A stretch of DNA of 64,000 nucleotides from Sphingobium boeckii. GTDB taxonomy: Bacteria; Pseudomonadota; Alphaproteobacteria; Sphingomonadales; Sphingomonadaceae. The stretch lies in assembly GCF_014199215.1 (NCBI RefSeq), contig NZ_JACIJC010000001.1, forward strand, positions 374,001 through 438,000. Direction: 5' to 3'. A model generated the notes under the pieces. That model did no database searches and was not told the DNA's origin. It was given only the letters and a program-made list of their open reading frames with translations. Below are positions 52,593-62,236 of the stretch, one piece after another; position 1 is the stretch's first letter, and every line of letters starts with the position of its first letter. The translations under genes and the position numbers were made by a program.

Positions 52593-53507
52593 ATGAAGAC
52601 CCGCATTCTCCGCACCGCCGCCGGCATTGCGCTGGCGGCGGTGCTCGCGCTGCCCGCCGGCGTCCAGGCGCATCGCCAATGGATGTTGCCGTCGGCCACT
52701 GTCCTGTCCGGCAATGACGTCTGGGTGTCGGTCGATGCCGCCGTTTCGAACGATCTCTTCTATTTCGAGCACACCGCAGCCAATGTCGATAACGTCAAGG
52801 CATGGGCGCCCGATGGCACCGAAGTGAAGATCGAAAATGCATTCAAGTCGCGCTATCGCTCCACTTTCGACGTGCATCTGACGCAAAAGGGCACCTACAG
52901 GATCGCCAATGTTTCGGATGGCGTATCGGGCAGCTACACGCTGAACGGCAAGGAAGAGCGGCTGCCGCGCGGCACGACGCCTGAAAATCTCGCCAGCAAG
53001 ATCCCGGCCGGTGCCACGGATATCCAGACCGCCGAATCCAACAACCGCAACGAGATCTTCGTGACGTCGGGCGAGCCGACGACGACGATCTTCAAGCCGA
53101 CGGGCAAGGGCATCGAATTGGTGCCGGTCAGCCACCCGAACGATCTGGTATCCGGTGAGGCGGCGACCTTCCAGTTTCTGCTGGATGGCAAGCCCGCCGC
53201 CAATCTGGGTGTCACGATCATCCCCGGCGGCATCCGCTATCGCGATCAGCTCAACCAGATCGATGCGAAGACCGATAAGGACGGCAAGATCACCGTCACC
53301 TGGCCCGAGCCCGGCATGTATTGGCTGAACGCCTCGATCGGCGGCGGCCGTGAAGGTGGCGGCGCGGGTGGTCCTGGTGGACCCGGCGGACCCGGTGGTG
53401 CAGCCGCTGGCACGCCGGGCGCGCCGCCCGCAGCAGCGCCGCGTCCGGCCGGTCCGCCGCAGCGTCGCGCGAGCTACATCACCACGCTCGAGGTTCTCGC
53501 TCTCTGA
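52593..53507 (+). CDS. DUF4198 domain exported protein with glycine/proline-rich tail
   Basis: A 304-residue secreted protein. The signal peptide ends in PAGVQAHRQWMLPS. The His just after cleavage followed by WMLPSATVLSGNDVWVSVDAAVSNDLFYF is the DUF4198 start. DUF4198 proteins resemble periplasmic metal-transport partners (NikM/CbtJ-type), and the mature N-terminal His may bind metal, as known for that group. GTYRIANVSDGV and GMYWLNASIGG form later beta strands. Near residues 255-290 a Gly-Pro-Ala tract (GGPGGPGGPGG) interrupts the end of the domain. The start is ATG 52593 behind GAGGGAG; ATG 52572 lies upstream of it. It is the third gene of the iron-type operon. Confidence 0.88.
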   Translation: MKTRILRTAAGIALAAVLALPAGVQAHRQWMLPSATVLSGNDVWVSVDAAVSNDLFYFEHTAANVDNVKAWAPDGTEVKIENAFKSRYRSTFDVHLTQKGTYRIANVSDGVSGSYTLNGKEERLPRGTTPENLASKIPAGATDIQTAESNNRNEIFVTSGEPTTTIFKPTGKGIELVPVSHPNDLVSGEAATFQFLLDGKPAANLGVTIIPGGIRYRDQLNQIDAKTDKDGKITVTWPEPGMYWLNASIGGGREGGGAGGPGGPGGPGGAAAGTPGAPPAAAPRPAGPPQRRASYITTLEVLAL

Positions 53508-53581
53508 GCGAAGACCTTCGCATCCTGATCCCGCCCGCGCTCTCGTCCGTCGCCTTCGCGCGGCGGGAGGCGGGGGGGCAG

Positions 53582-54514
53582 GTGTTCGCTTATCATGGCG
53601 AAACCATGGGAACGACCTGGTCGGTGCGGATCGCCGCGCCGTCCGGTGGCATTTCGCAGCCCATCGGTGCCGGAATCCAGTCAGCGCTCGATCGCGTCGT
53701 CACGCAGATGAGCCACTGGGATCAGGCCTCCGATCTCTGCCGCTTCAATCGGGTGCGCTCGGACGCGTGGCAGTCCTTGCCGATCGAATTTTTCACCGTG
53801 CTCGAAGCGGCGCTGGCCGTGGCGCACGAAAGCGAAGGCGCGTTCGATCCGGCGCTTGGTGCTCTGGTCGATCTCTGGGGGTTCGGGCCAGCAGGCACCC
53901 GCGCCGCGCCGCCGGCGCCCGATGCGATCGCCCAGGCGCGCGATGGCCTTGGCTGGCGGGCGATCGCGATCGACAGGCGCGGCTTGCGTGCCCGGCATGA
54001 TGGCAGCGCGACCCTCGATTTTTCCGGTATCGCCAAGGGGTTCGGCGTCGATCAGGTCGCGGATTATCTGATCGGGCAGGGCATTCTCCATTTTCTCGTG
54101 GAAGTGGGCGGGGAGTTGCGCGGCTGCGGCTTGAAGCCCGATGGCCAGCCCTGGTGGGTCGATCTGGAAGCGCCGCCGGGCATCACTCTCCCGGTGAACC
54201 GCGTGGCCTTGCACCAGCTTTCGGTCGCGACGTCGGGGGATTACCGCCGCCATTTCGAGCATGAAGGCGCGCGTTATGCCCATAGCATTGATCCGCGCAC
54301 CGGATGGCCGGTGAATGCAGGCATGGCCTCGGTCACCGTGCTGCATCCGTCGTGCATGATGGCCGATGCCTACGCCACGGCGCTCACCGTGCTGGGTCTC
54401 GATCAGGGATGCGCCTTGGCGGAGCGGCTGGATATCGCGGCGATCCTGGTGGCACGGGGGGACAAGGGCGCGCGCGAATGGCTATCCCCGGCCGCTATGA
54501 GGATGCTGGATTAG
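53582..54514 (+). CDS. apbE: FAD:protein FMN transferase
   Basis: ApbE attaches FMN covalently to threonine of target flavoproteins in the periplasm. The 310 residues contain YHGETMGTTWSVRI at the start, SHWDQASDLCRFNR, GAFDPALGALVDLWGFGP, LDFSGIAKGFGVDQVA, FLVEVGGELRGCG and HSIDPRTGWPV, all ApbE signatures. No signal peptide or lipobox is visible. GTG 53582 has GGAGG about 9 bases upstream and is used here. However, the frame continues upstream (SEDLRILIPPAL...) to a CTG at 53504 that overlaps the preceding TGA as CTGA, so a longer form is possible. It is the last gene of the PepSY-DUF2271-DUF4198 operon. Confidence 0.93.
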   Translation: MFAYHGETMGTTWSVRIAAPSGGISQPIGAGIQSALDRVVTQMSHWDQASDLCRFNRVRSDAWQSLPIEFFTVLEAALAVAHESEGAFDPALGALVDLWGFGPAGTRAAPPAPDAIAQARDGLGWRAIAIDRRGLRARHDGSATLDFSGIAKGFGVDQVADYLIGQGILHFLVEVGGELRGCGLKPDGQPWWVDLEAPPGITLPVNRVALHQLSVATSGDYRRHFEHEGARYAHSIDPRTGWPVNAGMASVTVLHPSCMMADAYATALTVLGLDQGCALAERLDIAAILVARGDKGAREWLSPAAMRMLD

Positions 54515-54524
54515 CTTTCAAAAG

Positions 54525-54598
54525 CCGTTTGTCCCGAGCGAAGTCGAGGGACGTTGGCACCTGAGCCCGCGTCCCTCGACTTCGCTCGGGACAAACGG
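54525..54598. repeat. Palindromic interspersed repeat, family A (perfect pair)
   Basis: The arms at 54525-54552 (CCGTTTGTCCCGAGCGAAGT...) and 54571-54598 (...CGCTCGGGACAAACGG) are perfect 28-bp inverted copies with an 18-nt loop. It lies between the convergent apbE and piuC genes and would form a long stem in either transcript. Confidence 0.9.
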
Positions 54599-54621
54599 TC
54601 ATTTCAAAAACGCCTAAACGA

Positions 54622-55305
54622 TCAGGCATCCGCCCAGCGGCGCAGCAGATTGTGATAGACGCCCGTAAGCTGGATGATCGAAGGATCGCCCTGGCCGCGA
54701 TCCTGCGCGATCGTCTGGATCGCGGTATCCAGTTCGAACAGGCTGCGCCGGGCTTCGCCATCGCGCACCATGGATTGCATCCAGAAAAAACTGGCCACGC
54801 GCCGCCCGCGCGTCACCGGGGCCACCCGGTGCAGGCTGGTGGCGGGATAGAGCAGCAGATGGCCAGCAGGCAGCTTCACCGCCTGTGCGCCATATTGATC
54901 CTCCACGATCAATTCGCCACCGTCATAATCTTCAGGTTCCTCCAGGAAGAGCGTGGCGGAAAGATCGCTGCGGATACGGAAATCGCTGCCGGGCTGGAGC
55001 CGGATCGCATTATCGACATGGACGCCGAAATTCTGCCCACCGGCATAGCTGTTGAACAGTGGCGGATAGACTTTGAGCGGCAATGCGGCGGCGACGAACA
55101 GCGGCGTGCGGCCCAGCGCGTCCAGAATGATGCTGCCCGCCTGCTTGGCGGCCTGGCTGCTTTCGGGGAGCTGCAGATTCTGCTTGGCGAGCGCGGATTG
55201 ATAGCCCGAGGTGACATTGCCATCCACCCATTCAGCCGCATCGATCAGAGACCGCACACGCGCGACGGCGTCCTTGTCCAGCACTTCGGGAATGGCGATC
55301 ATCAT
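54622..55305 (-). CDS. piuC: Fe(II)/2-oxoglutarate PKHD-type hydroxylase, PiuC/YbiX family
   Basis: A 227-residue non-heme iron oxygenase. The facial triad is visible as HVDNAI (His and Asp, near residues 95-97) and SLHRVAP (His, near 159), with the 2-oxoglutarate Arg in [14 protein letters not shown]. The double-stranded beta-helix is of normal length for the family. PiuC genes usually accompany TonB-dependent siderophore receptors and are iron-repressed. The exact substrate is unknown. It lies 11 bp downstream of tonB in the same direction, so it probably shares the tonB promoter and the Fur-like box at 56124. Confidence 0.93.
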   Translation of the reverse strand: MMIAIPEVLDKDAVARVRSLIDAAEWVDGNVTSGYQSALAKQNLQLPESSQAAKQAGSIILDALGRTPLFVAAALPLKVYPPLFNSYAGGQNFGVHVDNAIRLQPGSDFRIRSDLSATLFLEEPEDYDGGELIVEDQYGAQAVKLPAGHLLLYPATSLHRVAPVTRGRRVASFFWMQSMVRDGEARRSLFELDTAIQTIAQDRGQGDPSIIQLTGVYHNLLRRWADA

Positions 55306-55316
55306 GGCTGAATCGT

Positions 55317-56042
55317 TCAGCCTTCCAGCACGAAGGGGATTTCCACGACGCCGCGGACCATCACCGCGCTTCCGTTGCGGATGATGGGGGACCAGCGCCA
55401 GCGCCTGACCGCGGAAAGCGCTGCCTGATCCAGCCGTTCGAAACCGCTGCTCCGCTGCAGCGCAATCTCGGCCACTTTGCCCTCGGTATCGAGCAGCAAT
55501 TTCATCACCACGGTGCCCTGTTCCCGCTTACGACGGGATTCGACCGGATAGCGCGGCGGCGTGGCGGCGATCATTTTCGAAGATAGATTGCCGATGCTGA
55601 CCGGGCCGGACGGCGCAGGCGGCGTTTCGGCGCGCGTCGCCACGGGCGGCTGCGGCGGCGGCGGCGTCTCGGTAACGGCGATGTTCTGGGGAACGGGCGG
55701 AGGTGTCACGAGCGGCCTTGGGGCCACGATCATCGGCGTCACCAGTTTGACCGGTGTCGGCTTTTGCTTGGGCGGCGGGGGCGGCGGGGTATCGGGCTGC
55801 AGCGCGATATCGAACACGGCCAGCGATTGCGGCGCTTTTTGGGGCAAAACGAAACGGTGCATGATCACCGCGCCCAATAAGATCGCATGAACCGCAAGAA
55901 TGCCGATCAAAACGGGCCAGTTCGCCCCCGATCGCGCCGCATAACGGCTCGTCGCCCATGAAGCGGACGGATGTGCGGACGGCGGCGAATGCACAACGTC
56001 ATCCCCCATATCCAGCACCTGGCTATCCTGTTCCAAGAACAT
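55317..56042 (-). CDS. tonB: Energy transducer TonB
   Basis: A 241-residue inner-membrane protein that links the proton-motive force (through ExbBD) to TonB-dependent receptors. One transmembrane helix ([23 protein letters not shown], about residues 43-65) follows a 40-residue cytosolic front. A Pro-rich periplasmic spacer ([16 protein letters not shown] and later PPPPQPP) comes next. The C-terminal TonB domain reads [56 protein letters not shown]. No exbB or exbD is adjacent. It probably serves receptors such as those at 7.5 and 22.6 kb. Confidence 0.94.
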   Translation of the reverse strand: MFLEQDSQVLDMGDDVVHSPPSAHPSASWATSRYAARSGANWPVLIGILAVHAILLGAVIMHRFVLPQKAPQSLAVFDIALQPDTPPPPPPKQKPTPVKLVTPMIVAPRPLVTPPPVPQNIAVTETPPPPQPPVATRAETPPAPSGPVSIGNLSSKMIAATPPRYPVESRRKREQGTVVMKLLLDTEGKVAEIALQRSSGFERLDQAALSAVRRWRWSPIIRNGSAVMVRGVVEIPFVLEG

Positions 56043-56123
56043 CGCTAGCGTTTCCCCGGACCGCGAAGGCGTGGCAGGATTTGCCCCGCTGCGAATCTCT
56101 TTGCCTCGCTACATAAATTATTA

Positions 56124-56139
56124 TTGCGAATCAATTGCA
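56124..56139. promoter_or_regulatory. Fur-like box before tonB-piuC
   Basis: TTGCGAATCAATTGCA is an imperfect inverted repeat (TGCGAAT / AATTGCA) in A+T-rich DNA, about 80 bp upstream of the tonB start. It shares its first nine bases with the site at 51304. Confidence 0.55.
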
Positions 56140-56324
56140 GAGATGGGTTGCTGGAATATTTCTGGGTCTGCCCTTTTGCAGATCTTGCGCCGGGTTAAGC
56201 CGCCAAATGCGAGATTCAAGGCACAAAGGCATTCATCGGGAACTGCCGATCGCCCTGTCGATATCGCGCTTTGCCAAGACGTAGCGCTATTGAGACACAT
56301 TCCTACCTGGGCAGGTGAGACGCT

Positions 56325-58109
<1,785 letters not shown>

Positions 58110-58194
58110 GGGGACTTTCGGAGATGCAAGTTGACGCGCGCATGAAGCGGCTATTCATGGCCTATTCAACGCTTTCACCCTATGCCACAAGCCC

Positions 58195-58521
58195 ATGCAC
58201 GCAATGACTCGCATTCTGGCCCCCCTGGCCCTCGGCCTGACGTTTGCCGCCACGCCCGGAACGGCCGACGCCGGGGTGCGCAAAGGCGATCAGGATCGTG
58301 CCTATGAGGCCCGGCAGAAAAGCAACCTCATGGCGCTTCACCAGATCGAATCGATGGTGGTGCCGCGGCTGAGGGAAGAAGGGGCAACCTATCTGCGCGG
58401 CAGCGCGATGCTCGAGCCTGATCGTCCGGTATATCGGATGCGTTTCCAGCAGCAGACCAAGGTGTTCGTGATCGAGATCGATGCGCGTAATGGTCGGGAA
58501 ATCGGTCGAACGGGCCGTTGA
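58195..58521 (+). CDS. Small exported PepSY-like protein before a two-component system
   Basis: A 108-residue protein. The signal peptide (TRILAPLALGLTFAATPGTADA) is followed by about 80 residues with a single PepSY-type fold: LHQIESMVVPRL, GAMLEPDRPVYRMRFQ-like SAMLEPDRPVYRMRFQQQTKVFVIEIDARNGREIG. PepSY peptides of this kind often sit beside response regulator/kinase genes and may modulate the sensor. ATG 58195 or ATG 58204 could be the start, and no clear ribosome site decides. Its stop is 30 bp before the response regulator, so the three genes form one operon. Confidence 0.82.
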   Translation: MHAMTRILAPLALGLTFAATPGTADAGVRKGDQDRAYEARQKSNLMALHQIESMVVPRLREEGATYLRGSAMLEPDRPVYRMRFQQQTKVFVIEIDARNGREIGRTGR

Positions 58522-58551
58522 CCGGATAAAGACAATATTTAAGGGGATTTC

Positions 58552-59217
58552 ATGCGCGTTTTGATCGTTGAAGATGAGCCAAGCCTGGGCCAGCAGCTTC
58601 GCGCCACGCTGGAGGGTGCCGGCTATGCGGTCGATCTGGCCACCGATGGCGAGGATGGCCATTTCCTGGGTTCGACCGAGAATTACGATGCCGTGATCCT
58701 TGATCTGGGCCTGCCCGAAATCGACGGCCTCACCGTGCTCGATCGCTGGCGCAAGGATGACAAGGTGATGCCCGTATTGGTGCTCACCGCGCGCGATAGC
58801 TGGTCCGACAAGGTGGCCGGGCTGGATGCGGGTGCCGATGATTATCTCGCCAAGCCGTTTCAGGCGGAAGAACTCATCGCCCGCCTCCGCGCCTTGATCC
58901 GCCGCGCTTCGGGCAATGCCTCTTCGGAGCTGACCGCCGGCGACGTCCGGCTGGACACGCGCTCGGGCAAGGTCACGCTCGCGGGCAATCCGGTGAAGCT
59001 TACCGCGCAGGAATATAAATTGCTGAGCTATCTGCTCCATCACAAGGGCAAGGTCGTCAGCCGCACCGAATTGATCGAGCATATTTACGATCAGGATTTC
59101 GATCGCGATTCCAACACGATCGAGGTGTTCGTCACGCGCATCCGCAAGAAGCTTGGCCCCGATGTGATCACCACGATCCGCGGGCTTGGCTACAGCCTTG
59201 AAGATCCGGACGCCTGA
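58552..59217 (+). CDS. OmpR/PhoB family response regulator
   Basis: A 221-residue DNA-binding regulator. The receiver has the acidic pair LIVEDEPS, phospho-acceptor Asp in AVILDLGLP (near residue 51), TARDSWSDK, and Lys in AKPF near 101. A winged-helix C-terminus follows: VKLTAQEYKLLSYLLHHKGKVVSRTELIEHIYD and VFVTRIRKKLGPDVITTIRGLGY. The wording is close to the PhoP/QseB branch. GGGGATTTC precedes ATG 58552. It is co-transcribed with the PepSY-like gene and the kinase that follows after 11 bp. Its regulon cannot be deduced. Confidence 0.95.
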   Translation: MRVLIVEDEPSLGQQLRATLEGAGYAVDLATDGEDGHFLGSTENYDAVILDLGLPEIDGLTVLDRWRKDDKVMPVLVLTARDSWSDKVAGLDAGADDYLAKPFQAEELIARLRALIRRASGNASSELTAGDVRLDTRSGKVTLAGNPVKLTAQEYKLLSYLLHHKGKVVSRTELIEHIYDQDFDRDSNTIEVFVTRIRKKLGPDVITTIRGLGYSLEDPDA

Positions 59218-59228
59218 GCGCGGCGGGC

Positions 59229-60602
59229 ATGGCCGAGGCTGACGCCACAGCGGAAAAGTCGCTGAAAATCAGGAATACGGGGTCGCTCAGTCGCCGCATG
59301 ATCGGCGTGGCGGCGCTGTGGATCCTCGTTCTGCTGTTTGGCGGCGGCATGGCGCTGGATCGCGTCCTTTCCGATGCGATCACCCGCAATTTCGATGGCG
59401 GGATCGAATATGTCTTGAATTCCATGGTCGCGGCCGGCGAAATCGGGCCGGAGGGCGAGGTGCGCTTCAGCCGCGCTCTGGCGGACCAGCGTTTCCTAGA
59501 GCCCAATTCCGGGCTCTATTGGCAGGTGTCGGGCAAGGGGTTCGATGCCTTCCCCTCGCGCTCGCTCTGGGATCGCCGGCTCAAGGTCGCGCCGCATCAG
59601 GATGGTGACATCCATGTCTATGACAGCCGCGAATTTCCCGACCAGAAATTGCGCGTGATGGAGCGCGATGTGCAATTGCCCGATTCGCCGGTGATGTGGC
59701 GTTTCCAGGTGGCGGCGGACCGCGCCGGGCTGGACGAACAGATTGCCACGCTGCGCCGGACCCTGGTGCGCAGCTTCGCCCTGCTTGGCCTCGGCCTGAT
59801 CCTGATGGCCGCGCTGCAGACGCTCTATGGCCTCTGGCCGCTGCGGCGTCTGGGCGAGGCGATCGGCGAAATGCGCACGGGCAAGGCCAATCGCGTGGAC
59901 GAGGCGATGCCCAATGAGGTGCAGCCGATGATCCAGGAATTGAACGCGCTGCTCGCGCACAATGAAAAGCAGGCGGAGGAGGCGCGCGAACATGCGGGCA
60001 ATCTCGCCCACGCGCTGAAAACCCCGCTCACGGTCATCATGAACGCCGCCACCGCCAATGCCCCCGATCTGGGCGAGACCGTGGTGCGCGAGGCGGCAAC
60101 GATGCGGCGTCAGGTGGATCATCATCTCGCCCGCGCGCGCGCCGTCGGCCGGCGTGGCACCGCGCACAGTCGCGCCGAAGTCTGGAAAAGCTTGGATTCG
60201 GTCGAGCGCGCGGTGGCGCGGCTCTATCCGCATGTCCGCTTCGATCTGGACGGGCCGAAGGATCTCAAGGTGCATGTGGAGCGTCAGGATCTGGACGAGA
60301 TGCTGGGCAATCTGATCGAAAATGCCGCGAAATACGGCGGCGGCAGCGTGTTCGTCACGGTGCAGCAGGCCGGGCGCTTTGTGGAATTTCTCGTCGAGGA
60401 TGACGGCATGGGCATTCCCGAGGAGGATCGCCAGCGCATCTTCGATCGCGGTGCGCGGCTGGATACGGGCAAGCCCGGCACCGGCCTCGGCCTCGCCATC
60501 GTGCGCGATGTCGCGGAGATTTACGATGGCGCGGTGGGGCTTGAAGAGAGCGAGGATCTGGGCGGACTGCTCGTGCGGCTCAGGCTCCCGCTGGCGGAAT
60601 AG
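59229..60602 (+). CDS. Sensor histidine kinase partner
   Basis: A 457-residue membrane kinase. It has transmembrane helix 1 (MIGVAALWILVLLFGGGMAL, about 24-43), a periplasmic sensor of about 130 residues, transmembrane helix 2 (FALLGLGLILMAALQTLYGLW, about 180-200), and a HAMP-like linker. The H-box is AHALKTPLTVIMNAA near 264-278. The ATPase domain has GNLIENAAKYGG, VEDDGMGI, and GTGLGLAIVRDVA. It resembles the PhoQ/QseC group. It is partnered with the response regulator and the PepSY-like peptide upstream. A long family A palindrome follows its stop. Confidence 0.94.
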   Translation: MAEADATAEKSLKIRNTGSLSRRMIGVAALWILVLLFGGGMALDRVLSDAITRNFDGGIEYVLNSMVAAGEIGPEGEVRFSRALADQRFLEPNSGLYWQVSGKGFDAFPSRSLWDRRLKVAPHQDGDIHVYDSREFPDQKLRVMERDVQLPDSPVMWRFQVAADRAGLDEQIATLRRTLVRSFALLGLGLILMAALQTLYGLWPLRRLGEAIGEMRTGKANRVDEAMPNEVQPMIQELNALLAHNEKQAEEAREHAGNLAHALKTPLTVIMNAATANAPDLGETVVREAATMRRQVDHHLARARAVGRRGTAHSRAEVWKSLDSVERAVARLYPHVRFDLDGPKDLKVHVERQDLDEMLGNLIENAAKYGGGSVFVTVQQAGRFVEFLVEDDGMGIPEEDRQRIFDRGARLDTGKPGTGLGLAIVRDVAEIYDGAVGLEESEDLGGLLVRLRLPLAE

Positions 60603-60611
60603 CCAAGAAGT

Positions 60612-60684
60612 CCGTTTGTCCCGAGCGCGGTCGAGGGACGTGGTGACAGCTCCAATGTCCCTCGACTTCGCTCGGGACAAACGG
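60612..60684. repeat. Palindromic interspersed repeat, family A
   Basis: The arms 60612-60639 and 60657-60684 are inverted copies that differ only at GCGCGG versus GCGAAG. The loop is 17 nt. It lies between the convergent kinase and chorismate mutase genes. Confidence 0.88.
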
Positions 60685-60714
60685 GCCTATTTGAATAAGC
60701 TTTGAAGCGGTCGC

Positions 60715-60996
60715 TTACCCCCCCTGCATCCCCTGATGATGGCGGATCACCTCGTCGATGATGAAGCGCAGGAATTTCTCGGTAAAATCCGGGTCCAGAT
60801 TGGCATCCTGCGCCAGCGCGCGGAGCCGTGTGATCTGGCTTTCTTCCCGCCCTGGATCAGCGGGGGGCAGCCCGGTCGTGGCCTTGTACGCGCCCACCGC
60901 CTTGGTCACCTTGAAGCGCTCGGCCAGCATGAAAACCAGCGCGGCATCGATATTGTCGATGCTTTCGCGGTAGCGTTTCAGCGTGTCGTCACTCAT
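60715..60996 (-). CDS. Chorismate mutase, AroQ type
   Basis: It converts chorismate to prephenate on the way to Phe and Tyr. The 93-residue all-helical protein has the AroQ pattern: LKRYRESIDNIDAALVFMLAERFKVTKAVGAYKATTGLPPADPGREESQITRL, with the active-site Arg and Lys residues in the first helix and loop. FLRFIIDEVIRHHQ follows. There is no prephenate dehydratase or DAHP synthase fusion. Near-perfect AAGGAGATCCTC precedes ATG 60996, which overrides longer frames up to 61176. It is divergent from the polyprenyl synthase. Confidence 0.94.
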   Translation of the reverse strand: MSDDTLKRYRESIDNIDAALVFMLAERFKVTKAVGAYKATTGLPPADPGREESQITRLRALAQDANLDPDFTEKFLRFIIDEVIRHHQGMQGG

Positions 60997-61093
60997 GAGG
61001 ATCTCCTTTGCGCGGCTTTTCGGTGCAGCCGGGCATGAAAGCAAGGCCATATCGCTTGCATAAAGCCGGTTCAGCCGCCAAATCGGCCGCGTC

Positions 61094-62110
61094 ATGTCAG
61101 CGACCATCCACCGCATCATCCCCGCAGGCCGGGAACCCTCACTCGAACCGATGATGGCGCTCGTCGCGGGGGACATGAATCAGGTCAACAGCGTGATCCT
61201 CACGCGGATGCAGTCCGATATCCCGCTCATCCCCGAACTCGCCGGCCATCTGATCGCGGGCGGCGGGAAACGGATGCGCCCGATGCTCACGCTCGCCTGC
61301 GCCCGGCTGCTCGATTATTCGGGCGCGCGGCATCACAAGCTGGCCGCCTGCGTCGAATTCATCCACACCGCCACCTTGCTGCACGATGATGTGGTCGATG
61401 GCTCCGATCTGCGCCGCGGCCGCCGCACGGCGAACCTCATCTGGGGCAATCCCGCCAGCGTGCTCGTCGGCGATTTCCTGTTCAGCCGTTCGTTCGAGCT
61501 GATGGTGGAGGATGGCAGCCTGAAGGTCTTGAAGATCCTCTCCAATGCCTCCGCCGTGATCGCGGAGGGCGAGGTGAACCAGCTCACGGCGCAGCGTCAG
61601 GTGGAGACCAGCGAGGAGCGCTATCTCGATATCATCGGCGCGAAGACCGCCGCGCTGTTCGCCGCCGCCTGCCGCATTGCCGCCGTCGTGGCGGAGCGGC
61701 CCGAGCCGGAAGAACTAGCGCTCGATGCCTATGGCCGCAATCTGGGCATCGCCTTCCAATTGGTCGACGATGCGATCGATTATTCCTCGGACGAGGAGAC
61801 GATGGGCAAGGGCGTGGGGGATGATTTCCGCGATGGCAAGGTCACGCTCCCCGTCATCCTCGCCCATGCGCGCGGCGATGCCGTGCAAAAGCAATTCTGG
61901 CGCGATGCGATGCACGGCCATCGGATCACCGACGAAGACCTCGCCCACGCCACGCGCCTGCTCGAGGATACCGGTGCAATCGCCGACACCCTCGCGCGCG
62001 CCCGCCACTATGGCCAGCGCGCGATCGATTCGCTGGGTGGCTTCGCCAGCGGCCAGGCGAAAACGGCGCTCACCGAAGCCGTCGAGTTTGCCATCGCACG
62101 GGCGTATTGA
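61094..62110 (+). CDS. ispB: Polyprenyl diphosphate synthase (octaprenyl/decaprenyl, quinone side chain)
   Basis: It elongates farnesyl diphosphate with IPP to the ubiquinone side chain. The 338 residues have GGGKRMRPML near 56-65, the first aspartate-rich motif LLHDDVVDGSDLRRGRRTAN near 95-114 and the second motif QLVDDAIDYSSDE near 218-230. Chain length cannot be read with certainty: sphingomonads generally make Q10, so decaprenyl is possible and the ispB symbol is used for the family. The start ATG 61094 is divergent from the chorismate mutase start, with about 100 bp between them. A repeat-rich spacer follows. Confidence 0.94.
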   Translation: MSATIHRIIPAGREPSLEPMMALVAGDMNQVNSVILTRMQSDIPLIPELAGHLIAGGGKRMRPMLTLACARLLDYSGARHHKLAACVEFIHTATLLHDDVVDGSDLRRGRRTANLIWGNPASVLVGDFLFSRSFELMVEDGSLKVLKILSNASAVIAEGEVNQLTAQRQVETSEERYLDIIGAKTAALFAAACRIAAVVAERPEPEELALDAYGRNLGIAFQLVDDAIDYSSDEETMGKGVGDDFRDGKVTLPVILAHARGDAVQKQFWRDAMHGHRITDEDLAHATRLLEDTGAIADTLARARHYGQRAIDSLGGFASGQAKTALTEAVEFAIARAY

Positions 62111-62120
62111 CCGTCAATTC

Positions 62121-62236
62121 CTCCCCCACCGGGGCAGGGGGACCGCTCGCGGTGGAGGGGCAGTGGCAGGGCGCGGGATCGTCCGGCTAAAACTCCATCT
62201 CCCCCAATCCGTCATGCTGAACTTGTTTCAGCATTC
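62121..62236. repeat. Repeat-rich spacer: C/G-rich element plus family B arm
   Basis: 62121-62165 holds a C-rich then G-rich element (CCCCCACCGGGGCAGGGGG and GCGGTGGAGGGG) partly like family D. 62210-62236 is a family B arm (CGTCATGCTGAACTTGTTTC...). The arm overlaps the last codons of the gene that ends at 62212. Confidence 0.7.
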
